From Sinomonas cellulolyticus (GTDB lineage: Bacteria > Actinomycetota > Actinomycetes > Actinomycetales > Micrococcaceae), in the NCBI RefSeq assembly GCF_014656475.1, contig NZ_BNCM01000002.1, positions 1-64,000 on the forward strand: a stretch of 64,000 bases of DNA, in the 5' to 3' direction. The translations under genes were made by a program, and so were the position numbers. The first letter of the stretch is position 1, and each line of letters begins with the position of its first letter. The notes under the pieces are model-generated. The model was not told where the DNA came from, ran no database searches, and saw only the letters and a program-made list of their open reading frames with translations. This document shows positions 57,211 through 64,000 of the stretch, piece after piece.

Positions 57211-57455
57211 CGCCGGCCCCGCGGCCGCGCTCCCCCTGCGGGCGCCCTCGCTGGCCGCCGCGGGCCGCCCCGTGTTCGGGCGCCGTGCAGCGGCGTTTCG
57301 GTGGGAGCGCGGAGGGTAGTCCCCACGCGGGTCTGCGCAGGAGGGGCCGGATGGCGGGCCCGGCGTGGACACGGAGGGAAGTGATCCGAAGTGGTCCACA
57401 GGATGCATCAGCGCGTCTGGGACGCCATGGCCAGTCACCGCGAGAGGGCAGCCCG

Positions 57456-58559
57456 ATGAGCCCGGTGCCTGTCGCGGCGCTGACCGCCGCGGCCTACACC
57501 ATCCCCACAGACGCTCCTGAGGCGGACGGGACGTTCGCCTGGGACTCGACCACCATCGTCGTGGTGCAGGCAACCGCGGGCGACGCCACCGGCCTCGGCT
57601 ACACCTACGGGCCCCCCGCACTCGTCTCCTTCATCCAGGAGCTGCTCGAACCCGCTGTCCGGGGCATGGACGCCCTTGCCGTGCCTGCCTGTGCCGAGGC
57701 GATGTCCCGTGCGCTGCGCAATGCGGGACAGTCCGGCGCGGGAGCCTATGCCCAGTCCGCGGTGGACTGCGCTCTGTGGGACCTCGCCGCGCGGACGCAC
57801 GGAGTGGCCCTCCACACGCTCCTTGGCGCGGCGCGCACCGAAGTGCCGGTGTATGGAAGCGGCGGGTTCACGAGCTACTCCGCCGAGCAGCTCACCGACC
57901 AGTTGACGGACTGGGTCCAGGGGCAGGGGATTCCCAGGGTCAAGATCAAGATCGGCCAAGACCGGGGCACCAGCGTGGCGCGCGACATCGACCGCATGCT
58001 GCTGGCCCGCGAGACCATCGGCAATGAGGCAGAGCTGTTCGTCGATGCGAACGGCGCCTACACCCCCAAACAGGCGGTACGCGTCCTGGATGCGGCCCGC
58101 GACGCCCGGATCACATGGTTCGAGGAGCCCGTCTCGAGCGAGAATCTCGAGGGACTGCGCCTCGTCCGGGGAGGGATCGCAGCGGATGTGGCCGCCGGCG
58201 AGTACCTCACGCGGGTGGCGGACGCCCAGCGCATGTGCGCGTCCGGCGCGGTGGACTGCCTCCAGGCGGACGTCACGCGATGCGGCGGGATCACCGGGTG
58301 GCTGCGCGTTGCGGCAGTCGCGAGGGCACACGGACTCGGGTTCTCGGGGCACTGTGCGCCGGCCCTCTCGGCTGCGCCGGCCGCCGCAGCCCCAGAGCTC
58401 CGGCACCTCGAGTGGTTCCACGACCACACGCGCCTCGAGGCCATGCTCTTCGACGGGACGCTGGACCCCTCCGGCGGGACCATCACCCCCGATCCCGACA
58501 TGCCCGGCAACGGGCTGGTCTTCCGCTCCGCCGACGCCGAGAAGTACCGCGTGCTGTGA
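57456..58559 (+). CDS. Enolase-superfamily enzyme (mandelate racemase group)
   Basis: The product (367 aa) has an N-terminal capping domain and a barrel with the full mandelate-racemase-group set: KxK base K163/K165 (VKIKIG), metal ligands D198 (FVDANGAY), E224 (WFEEPVS) and E249 (AAGEYL), and a D271/H299 dyad. It should abstract an alpha proton from a carboxylate such as a sugar acid; the exact substrate cannot be assigned. GAGAGGG lies before the ATG. Upstream open sequence lacks motifs, so the gene starts here. Confidence 0.86.
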   Translation: MSPVPVAALTAAAYTIPTDAPEADGTFAWDSTTIVVVQATAGDATGLGYTYGPPALVSFIQELLEPAVRGMDALAVPACAEAMSRALRNAGQSGAGAYAQSAVDCALWDLAARTHGVALHTLLGAARTEVPVYGSGGFTSYSAEQLTDQLTDWVQGQGIPRVKIKIGQDRGTSVARDIDRMLLARETIGNEAELFVDANGAYTPKQAVRVLDAARDARITWFEEPVSSENLEGLRLVRGGIAADVAAGEYLTRVADAQRMCASGAVDCLQADVTRCGGITGWLRVAAVARAHGLGFSGHCAPALSAAPAAAAPELRHLEWFHDHTRLEAMLFDGTLDPSGGTITPDPDMPGNGLVFRSADAEKYRVL

Positions 58560-58628
58560 CGTACCGGGTGTGTCAGCGGGCAGGGCCGCCCGGCTCATCG
58601 CCCGACGGCCCTTGACGGCGTCCGCCTG

Positions 58629-58955
58629 TCAGTCCGGGAGGCCGGACCCTTCATCGTCCGACTCCGAGGAGAACGACTCCCGATGCGCGTCATCCTCAGT
58701 GTTGTCATCCTCGATCGGCGCGTCGGTCGACGGCTCCTGGGTGGCGCGCTCGTCGGGGTCCTCCCGGCCGGGCTCGTCCATGTCCACCGGCTCATCGACC
58801 TTCTCTGGTGAGACGTTCTCGGGGGTGGTGGCGTCCTCCGCTGCCCCGGCACCGGCAGCCTGGCCGCCGCCGGGGGGCATCTCGTCCTCGGGTGTGGGGC
58901 TGCCGTAGCCCTCCTCGTGGGGAAGCGGGTGCTGGGACTCGTCATGGTTGGCCAT
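58629..58955 (-). CDS. Acidic, probably disordered protein of unknown function
   Basis: The product (108 aa) is dominated by D, E, P, S, T and G, with no hydrophobic segment. It begins MANHDESQHPLPHEEGYGSP and ends SESDDEGSGLPD. The composition recalls the acidic protein at 52404-52724. The ATG is preceded by TAGCGT (58968-58963) and 7 nt, a leaderless arrangement. Function unknown. Confidence 0.6.
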   Translation of the reverse strand: MANHDESQHPLPHEEGYGSPTPEDEMPPGGGQAAGAGAAEDATTPENVSPEKVDEPVDMDEPGREDPDERATQEPSTDAPIEDDNTEDDAHRESFSSESDDEGSGLPD

Positions 58956-58962
58956 GGACTCG

Positions 58963-58968
58963 ACGCTA
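58963..58968 (-). promoter_or_regulatory. Leaderless-type -10 element of the acidic-protein gene
   Basis: TAGCGT on the minus strand ends 7 nt before the ATG at 58955. Confidence 0.45.
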
Positions 58969-59022
58969 GCGGCGTGCGCCGCGAGAGTCCATGAACCCGC
59001 ACATGATTCCCTGCCCCAACCC

Positions 59023-59068
59023 ACGACGCCGACGACTCCCCCGCGAAGGGCGAGTCGCCGGCGTCGTG
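59023..59068. terminator. Hairpin after the aldo/keto reductase gene
   Basis: ACGACGCCG/CGGCGTCGT and CGACTC/GAGTCG form a long stem with one mismatch, 30 bp downstream of the reductase stop. Confidence 0.65.
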
Positions 59069-59098
59069 CGCCAGCGGAGAGCGCGGGCAGCGCTCCGG

Positions 59099-59953
59099 TC
59101 AGGCGAAGTCCGCCTCGGCGGGATTGGCGCCGATGCGGCCGTCCTCGCCCTTGTCCAAGCCGTTGATCGCCTCGACTTCATCGGGCGTGAGGGTGAGGGC
59201 GAGGGCAGTCCAGTTCTGGGCGATGCGCTCCGGCGTCACGGACTTGGGGATCACCACGTTGCCCACCGCGAGGTGCCAGCCGAGCACAACGTTCGGGATG
59301 CTCACGCCGTGGCTCTTCGCAATATCGCCGAGGACCTGGTCCTCGAGAAGGTCCTTGCCCTGGCCCAAGGGCGACCACGCCTCGTGGAGGATCCCCTTGG
59401 ACTGCTCGTAGGCCCGGAGCTCCTTCTGCGGAAAGTACGGATGGGTCTCGACCTGGTTGATCACGGGGACCACGCCGGTCTCGCGCTCGATCTCCTTGAG
59501 CGCGTCGACCGTGAAGTTGGAGACCCCGATCGAGCGGACGCGGCCGGACTCCTTCAGCTTCGCGAACTCCTCCCACGTCTCGAGGTAGAGGCCGCGCTTC
59601 GGCTGGAGCCAGTGGATGAGGTACAGGTCCACATAGTCGAGGCCGAGCTTGTCCAAGGAGGTCTCGAAGGCCGGGGCCACCTTGTCGCGGCCCTGGTCCG
59701 CGTTCCAGAGCTTCGTGGTGATGAAGAGGTCCTCACGGTCCAGCCCGGAGGAGGCGATGGCGCGGCCCACGCCCGCCTCGTTGCCGTAGATGGCGGCGGT
59801 GTCGATGTGGCGGTAGCCCACGCGGAACGCCTCGCCGACCACCCGCTCGGCGACGTCGTCCTCGACCTGCCACACACCGTACCCGAGCTGGGGGATGGTG
59901 CGGCCGTCGTGGAACGTGAGCACAGGTGAAGTCAGGGTCTCTGCCGTAGTCAT
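59099..59953 (-). CDS. Aldo/keto reductase
   Basis: The product (284 aa) is a barrel-fold NADPH-dependent reductase, probably of the AKR5/2,5-diketo-gluconate reductase type. The catalytic tetrad is visible: D and Y in YRHIDTAAIYGNE, K in FITTKLWN and H in LYLIHWLQP. The cofactor end IPKSVTPERIAQN is present. AGGA lies 8 nt before the ATG at 59953; an ATG three codons upstream is possible. Substrate unknown. Confidence 0.9.
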   Translation of the reverse strand: MTTAETLTSPVLTFHDGRTIPQLGYGVWQVEDDVAERVVGEAFRVGYRHIDTAAIYGNEAGVGRAIASSGLDREDLFITTKLWNADQGRDKVAPAFETSLDKLGLDYVDLYLIHWLQPKRGLYLETWEEFAKLKESGRVRSIGVSNFTVDALKEIERETGVVPVINQVETHPYFPQKELRAYEQSKGILHEAWSPLGQGKDLLEDQVLGDIAKSHGVSIPNVVLGWHLAVGNVVIPKSVTPERIAQNWTALALTLTPDEVEAINGLDKGEDGRIGANPAEADFA

Positions 59954-60040
59954 GGCGTCCATCCTGCCACCGGGGGCCCACCGCGGGCAGCCGGGAGGAC
60001 CGATTTGAGGGTCGTCTTCGCGCAGCGCGAACGGGCGGGG

Positions 60041-60481
60041 TCAGTGGTCCAGGAGCCGCTCAGCCTCTTCGACGTGCTCGACCACCGCGGCCGCCCTGCG
60101 CTGGACGGACAGCGCCCCCATCGGCACGGGACCCACGGCAAGGCGCAGCATGGCCGCCGCCTCGGCCGTCGTGGCGAGCGCGTTCCCCGCCCGCGAGAGC
60201 GCGCGGTGGACGGCGGCGAACTCGCCGGGAATGTCGAGCCCGTCGCTCGGCGACCGGCGCTGCGCCTCCATGCACACGGCCCGGACGCGCGGCAGGAGCG
60301 CGGCGAGGGTGTTGGCGATGCCGGCGAGCTCGTTGTAGAGCCCGTCGTCGTCGATCCCCTCGAGGACCTGATGGTACCGGTCGAGGCCGCGCCGGAAGCG
60401 GTCGTGCGCACGGCGCCACAGCCCCTTGCCCAGCTCGGCGTCGTCTCGGCGGCTCGCGAGGGCCTCCCTGATGAACCCCAT
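60041..60481 (-). CDS. Conserved-looking helical protein downstream of bpa, unknown function
   Basis: The product (146 aa) is predicted all-helical, with several amphipathic stretches (RAHDRFRRGLDRYHQVLEGI, VVEHVEEAERLLDH) and no signal peptide. No known domain is recognised. It begins 14 bp after the bpa stop and is probably cotranscribed with the proteasome activator, which makes a role in protein quality control a reasonable guess only. Confidence 0.65.
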   Translation of the reverse strand: MGFIREALASRRDDAELGKGLWRRAHDRFRRGLDRYHQVLEGIDDDGLYNELAGIANTLAALLPRVRAVCMEAQRRSPSDGLDIPGEFAAVHRALSRAGNALATTAEAAAMLRLAVGPVPMGALSVQRRAAAVVEHVEEAERLLDH

Positions 60482-60495
60482 CGGCGTTCCGGCGA

Positions 60496-61131
60496 TCAGA
60501 GGTACTGGCCGGGGCCGTGTTCGGCGCGGCCCTGCTCGGCCGCCCGCTGCGCCTGGCCCTGCGGGGCGCGCTGCGGCTCGCCGTTCTCCCCGATGATGAC
60601 CCCCGGCGCGATCACCGTACCCGGCGGCAGCTGGCGCAGCTGCACCTGCGACGCCGCGAGCTGGTGTGCGGCCTGCTGGGCGGCGATCGCGGTCTGGATG
60701 CCATGGAAGAGCCCCTCGAGCCAGCCCACGAGCTGTGCCTGGGCCACCCGGAGCTCCGATTCGGAGGGCACCGATGCGTCCGAGAACGGCAGGGAGATGC
60801 GGTGGAGCTCATCGACGAGCTCGGGCGCGAGCCCATCTTCGAGCTCTGCGATGGAGCGCTCGTGGATCTCGGCGAGGCGCTCGCGCGCGGCCACGTCGAG
60901 AGGCGCGCCCTTCACCTCCTCGAGGAGCTGGCGGATCATCGTGCCGATGCGCATGACCTTGGCCGGCTCGTCGACGAGTTCCTGGAGACTGGACCGCTTG
61001 CCCCGGGACTGCCCGGACGACGGCGCGTGCCCGCCGTCCTGCGCGGCCGCACCGTCGACGGGGGTCCCCTCCACGGGAGCCTCGTCCTGACCGCCCGGCG
61101 AGGGCGTGTGCTCGTTCCCCGTTGAAGTCAT
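60496..61131 (-). CDS. bpa: Bacterial proteasome activator Bpa
   Basis: The product (211 aa) matches the DUF2587/Bpa family: disordered N-terminus (about 1-45), then a four-helix region from SSLQELVDEPAKVMRIGTMIRQLLEE through VAQAQLVGWLEGLFHGIQTAI and LPPGTVIAPGVIIGE, ending in GQYL. That C-terminal tetrapeptide is the motif by which Bpa docks into the 20S proteasome pocket and opens its gate without ATP. Its presence implies a 20S proteasome elsewhere in this genome. It leads a pair with the unknown gene at 60041. Confidence 0.9.
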   Translation of the reverse strand: MTSTGNEHTPSPGGQDEAPVEGTPVDGAAAQDGGHAPSSGQSRGKRSSLQELVDEPAKVMRIGTMIRQLLEEVKGAPLDVAARERLAEIHERSIAELEDGLAPELVDELHRISLPFSDASVPSESELRVAQAQLVGWLEGLFHGIQTAIAAQQAAHQLAASQVQLRQLPPGTVIAPGVIIGENGEPQRAPQGQAQRAAEQGRAEHGPGQYL

Positions 61132-61157
61132 GCGGCCATACTCTCATGTGCCCCGGG

Positions 61158-61418
61158 TCAGCAGCAGCGGCCCTGGGGGTTGGCGTCCTGCCGGTCCGTG
61201 CGGTCACGCCAGAACTCGCGCTCGGTCATCGGCGGGAGCGCACAGCGCCCAGCGGCCTCCTCCGCACGGTGGTGCTCGAGGTACTTCTCGTACGCATCGG
61301 CGCCCATGACGCCGCGGAGGTACCTCAGCGCACTGGCGAGCGCCGAACGCACGGCGGCCATCGCCGTCGTGCGCCCGGCGCTGCCTGCGGCCCCGGAGGG
61401 CACGGGTGTGGGGTGCAT
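61158..61418 (-). CDS. YbdD/YjiX-family small protein
   Basis: The product (86 aa) contains RYLRGVMGADAYEKYLEHH and PMTEREFWRDRTD, the YbdD/YjiX (DUF466) signature, ending in a cysteine pair. Members are encoded directly after cstA/btsT-type transporters and are thought to support their function. The ATG overlaps the cstA stop by one base (TGATG), so translation is coupled. Confidence 0.88.
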   Translation of the reverse strand: MHPTPVPSGAAGSAGRTTAMAAVRSALASALRYLRGVMGADAYEKYLEHHRAEEAAGRCALPPMTEREFWRDRTDRQDANPQGRCC

Positions 61419-63700
61419 CAGTGGTGGGCCGCCGGCGTCGTGCTCAGCCCGGCGTCCTTCCACTGGGCGAGGACCTCGCGCTCGGCCGGGGTGGGCACAA
61501 GGCCCGCCGGGGCGAAGACGCGCGAGGGGACCGCGGGGTCCTCAGTGTCGGCCTCCGCGCCGATCCCGACGCCGCGGAACGCCTTGAACGTTGCGATGAG
61601 CGCGGCCACGATCACGATGATGGAGAGCACCACGAACACGACGCTCAGGACACCCTGGACCATGGTGTTGCGCACCACGGCCTCCATCGCAGCGACCGTC
61701 TTGGCCGTGCCGAAGGACGTCTTGCCGTCCGCGAGCGCCTTGGCGAACGCCGCGTTCTGCGCGAAGTAGCCCACCGCCGGGACCGGCGAGAAGATCTTGA
61801 ACGCGCTGGCCGAGATGGTCACGACCGCGGCGAACGCGAGCGGCAGCGCCACGACCCACAGGTGCTTGAAGGTGCGGCGCTTGGCCACGATCGCAAGGAC
61901 CACCGCCAGGGCAATCGCCGCGAGCAGCTGGTTGGCGATGCCGAAGAGCGGGAAGAACGTGTTGATGCCGCCCAGCGGGTCGGTCACGCCGAGGATGAGG
62001 ATGTACCCCCAGCCGGCGACCATGACCGCCGTGCACAGCCACGCGCCAAGGCGCCAGGACGTGTCCTTGAACTTCGGGACGAAGTTGCCGATCGAGTCCT
62101 GCAGCATGAACCGGGCCACGCGCGTGCCGGCGTCCACCGCGGTGAGGATGAACAGGGCCTCGAACATGATCGCGAAGTGGTACCAGAAGGCTGCGAGGCC
62201 GGCTCCGCCGATGAACTGCTGCATGATGTGGCTCAGGCCCACGGCGAGGGTCGGCGCACCGCCCGTGCGGGAGACGATCGACGCCTCGCCGACGTCCTTG
62301 GCGGTGCCCGCGAGCATCTCCGGGGTGACGTCCACCCCGGCCAGGCCCAGACCGTTGACCCATGTCGCGGCCTGCTCCACGGTGCCCCCGGTGAGGTTCG
62401 CCGGTGAGTTCATGACGAAGTACAGGCCGCGGTCGATCGAGATCGCTGCCACGAGCGCCATGATGGCCACGAAGGACTCCATGAGCATGCCCCCGTAGCC
62501 GATGAAGCGCGTCTGCCGCTCCTTCTCGATGAGCTTGGGGGTGGTGCCTGAGGAGATGAGGGCGTGGAAGCCGGAGAGGGCGCCGCACGCGATCGTCACG
62601 AAGAGGAAGGGGAAGAGGCCGCCGGCAAAGACGGGGCCGTTGTCCTTGAACGCGTACTCGCTGAACGCCGGCACGGTGATCTCCGGACGGACCACGATGA
62701 TCGCGATCGCGAGGAGGGCGATGACTCCGATCTTCATGAAGGTGGAGAGGTAGTCACGCGGTGCAAGCAGGAGCCACACCGGCAGGACCGCGGCGACGAA
62801 GCCGTAGACGATGAGGCCCCACGCGATCGGGAGCCGGTCGAGGTGGAAGACGGCCTGTCCCCAGCCGGTGTTCGCGACCGCGCCGCCGCCGATGATCGCC
62901 GCCATGAGCAGCACGAACCCGATGACCGAGACCTCCATGACCTTGCCCGGGCGGATGAACCGCAGGTACACGCCCATGAAGAGCGCGATCGGGATGGTCA
63001 TGGCCACGGAGAACACACCCCAGGGGCTCTCGCCGAGGGCGTTGACCACGACGAGGGCGAGGATCGCGACGATGATGATCATGATGAGCAGCGTCGCGAT
63101 CAGGGCGGCGGTGCCGCCGACGACGCCGAGCTCTTCGCGGGCCATCTGGCCCAGGGAGCGGCCGCCGCGGCGCATCGAGAAGAACATCACGAGGTAGTCC
63201 TGCACAGCGCCGGCGAGCACGACGCCGACGATGATCCAGATCGTGCCGGGGAGGTAGCCCATCTGCGCTGCGAGGATCGGGCCCACGAGCGGCCCCGCGC
63301 CGGCGATCGCGGCGAAGTGGTGGCCGAAGAGCACATTCCGGTCGGTGCGGACGTAGTCCTTGCCGTCCGCCTTGTACTCGGCCGGGGTCGCGCGGACGTC
63401 ATTGGGCTTGAGCAGGTACTTCTCGATGTACTTCGAGTAGAACCGGTATCCGATGAGGTACGTGCAGACCGCGGCGAAGACGAACCAGATCGCGTTCACG
63501 GTCTCGCCGCGGACCAGCGCGAGCATGACCCAGGCAAGGCCGCCCACGAGCGCGACGGCCACCCAGACGGCGATCTTGGTCGGGGTCCAGCGACGCTCCT
63601 CGGCCTCGAGCTTCGCGGGGTCGACGGCGACCGGGGGCAGGGCCGGGTCCTGGACGAGTGTCTCCGGCGCCTCCCCCGCGCCTGGTGAGACGGTGCTCAT
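61418..63700 (-). CDS. cstA: Carbon starvation protein CstA (pyruvate/peptide transporter)
   Basis: The product (760 aa) is a large membrane protein of the CstA family with about 16-18 helices. Diagnostic stretches are GHHFAAIAGAGPLVGPILAAQ, GTIWIIVGVVLAGAVQDYLV and ACGALSGFHALISSGTTPK. Family members take up pyruvate and some peptides. The polar N-terminus (about 1-40) precedes RWTPTKIAVW. GGAGGAG lies just before the ATG at 63700. It is followed by its usual partner YbdD. Confidence 0.93.
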   Translation of the reverse strand: MSTVSPGAGEAPETLVQDPALPPVAVDPAKLEAEERRWTPTKIAVWVAVALVGGLAWVMLALVRGETVNAIWFVFAAVCTYLIGYRFYSKYIEKYLLKPNDVRATPAEYKADGKDYVRTDRNVLFGHHFAAIAGAGPLVGPILAAQMGYLPGTIWIIVGVVLAGAVQDYLVMFFSMRRGGRSLGQMAREELGVVGGTAALIATLLIMIIIVAILALVVVNALGESPWGVFSVAMTIPIALFMGVYLRFIRPGKVMEVSVIGFVLLMAAIIGGGAVANTGWGQAVFHLDRLPIAWGLIVYGFVAAVLPVWLLLAPRDYLSTFMKIGVIALLAIAIIVVRPEITVPAFSEYAFKDNGPVFAGGLFPFLFVTIACGALSGFHALISSGTTPKLIEKERQTRFIGYGGMLMESFVAIMALVAAISIDRGLYFVMNSPANLTGGTVEQAATWVNGLGLAGVDVTPEMLAGTAKDVGEASIVSRTGGAPTLAVGLSHIMQQFIGGAGLAAFWYHFAIMFEALFILTAVDAGTRVARFMLQDSIGNFVPKFKDTSWRLGAWLCTAVMVAGWGYILILGVTDPLGGINTFFPLFGIANQLLAAIALAVVLAIVAKRRTFKHLWVVALPLAFAAVVTISASAFKIFSPVPAVGYFAQNAAFAKALADGKTSFGTAKTVAAMEAVVRNTMVQGVLSVVFVVLSIIVIVAALIATFKAFRGVGIGAEADTEDPAVPSRVFAPAGLVPTPAEREVLAQWKDAGLSTTPAAHH

Positions 63701-63857
63701 GGTGCTCCTCCTCGAGCGACAGTGTTGGATGGTCTCGACCATAGCCAGCACGTGTGGCGGCGGGCACCGGATCACGCAGAGTCGGGACGAGCGAGAGACG
63801 AGCGGTAGCGTCCGCACGACGAGCGGCGCCCGGCGCCGGGCCGCGACGCCGCCGAGG

Positions 63858-64000
63858 CTACATCGTGAGGAGGATCTTGCCGACGTGCTCGCCGGAATCG
63901 AAGTACTCGTGCGCGGCGGCCACCTCCGCGAGGGGGAAAGCCTTGTCGACGAGGGGCTTGATGCGCCCGTCCGCGACGAGCGGCCACACGTGCTCCTTGA
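63858..64000 (-). CDS. Zinc-binding-dehydrogenase-type quinone oxidoreductase, C-terminal end (partial)
   Basis: The last 46 codons are visible: KEHVWPLVADGRIKPLVDKA, then FPLAEVAAAHEYFDSGEHVGKILLTM and TAG. The IKPLVDKAFPLAEVAAAH..HVGKI pattern is the C-terminus of PIG3-type NAD(P)H quinone oxidoreductases in the MDR superfamily. The gene continues beyond the right edge. Confidence 0.85.
   Translation of the reverse strand, partial: KEHVWPLVADGRIKPLVDKAFPLAEVAAAHEYFDSGEHVGKILLTM

Overview
This is a high-GC chromosomal window from an actinobacterium. Its gene content fits the Micrococcaceae (Arthrobacter/Sinomonas-like): a CarD regulator, the SenX3-RegX3/PhoU module, the GlgE alpha-glucan pathway, a bacterial proteasome activator (Bpa), a DUF2516 protein and many leaderless-type promoters (TANNNT 6-7 nt before the start codon). 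Genus assignment is inference, because only the first ~32 nt of a 16S rRNA gene lie inside the window.

Layout. (1) 1-480: the 5' end of a 16S rRNA gene on the minus strand with its leader and promoter. (2) 481-14000: an alpha-glucan/trehalose block. A minus-strand operon glgE-treS-(maltokinase::glgB fusion) turns trehalose into maltose, maltose 1-phosphate and branched alpha-glucan. Divergent glgP and minus-strand glgX provide breakdown. glgX overlaps a secreted RNase gene, which overlaps a barstar-type inhibitor gene. (3) 14.1-30.4 kb: mostly housekeeping: nitrilase-family hydrolase, rlmB, cysS, ispF, ispD, carD, regX3-senX3 and divergent phoU across a PHO-box-like array, gpmA, a methyltransferase-like protein, a PLP enzyme, tmk-holB, a secreted peptidase. 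(4) 30.5-35.4 kb: tRNA-Thr(CGU), an M20 amidohydrolase, small membrane proteins, a universal stress protein and a non-canonical NRAMP-type transporter.

(5) 35.4-47.0 kb: the most unusual region, a compact ADP-heptose and glycosyltransferase cluster in a Gram-positive lineage. It holds two complete HldE-like heptose kinase/adenylyltransferases, GmhA, GmhB, three GT9 (heptosyltransferase-type) enzymes, a GT2, a GT4 and a second GT4-like enzyme, plus a classical SDR. No HldD-type epimerase is present, so the expected donor is ADP-D-glycero-heptose feeding an unknown cell-surface or secreted glycan.

(6) 47.0-64.0 kb: a SigB/SigF-family sigma factor, a catalytically degenerate SDR, a sugar ABC transporter, then a stress-flavoured set (acidic small proteins, topoisomerase IB, SDR, DUF2795, a membrane coiled-coil protein, GAF-ANTAR, an orphan Vsr nickase), an enolase-superfamily enzyme, an aldo/keto reductase, Bpa with an unknown partner, CstA-YbdD for pyruvate/peptide uptake, and the 3' end of a quinone oxidoreductase at the right edge. 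GTTT-N15/17-GGGTA motifs near the sigma factor and two of the stress genes suggest a local general-stress regulon.
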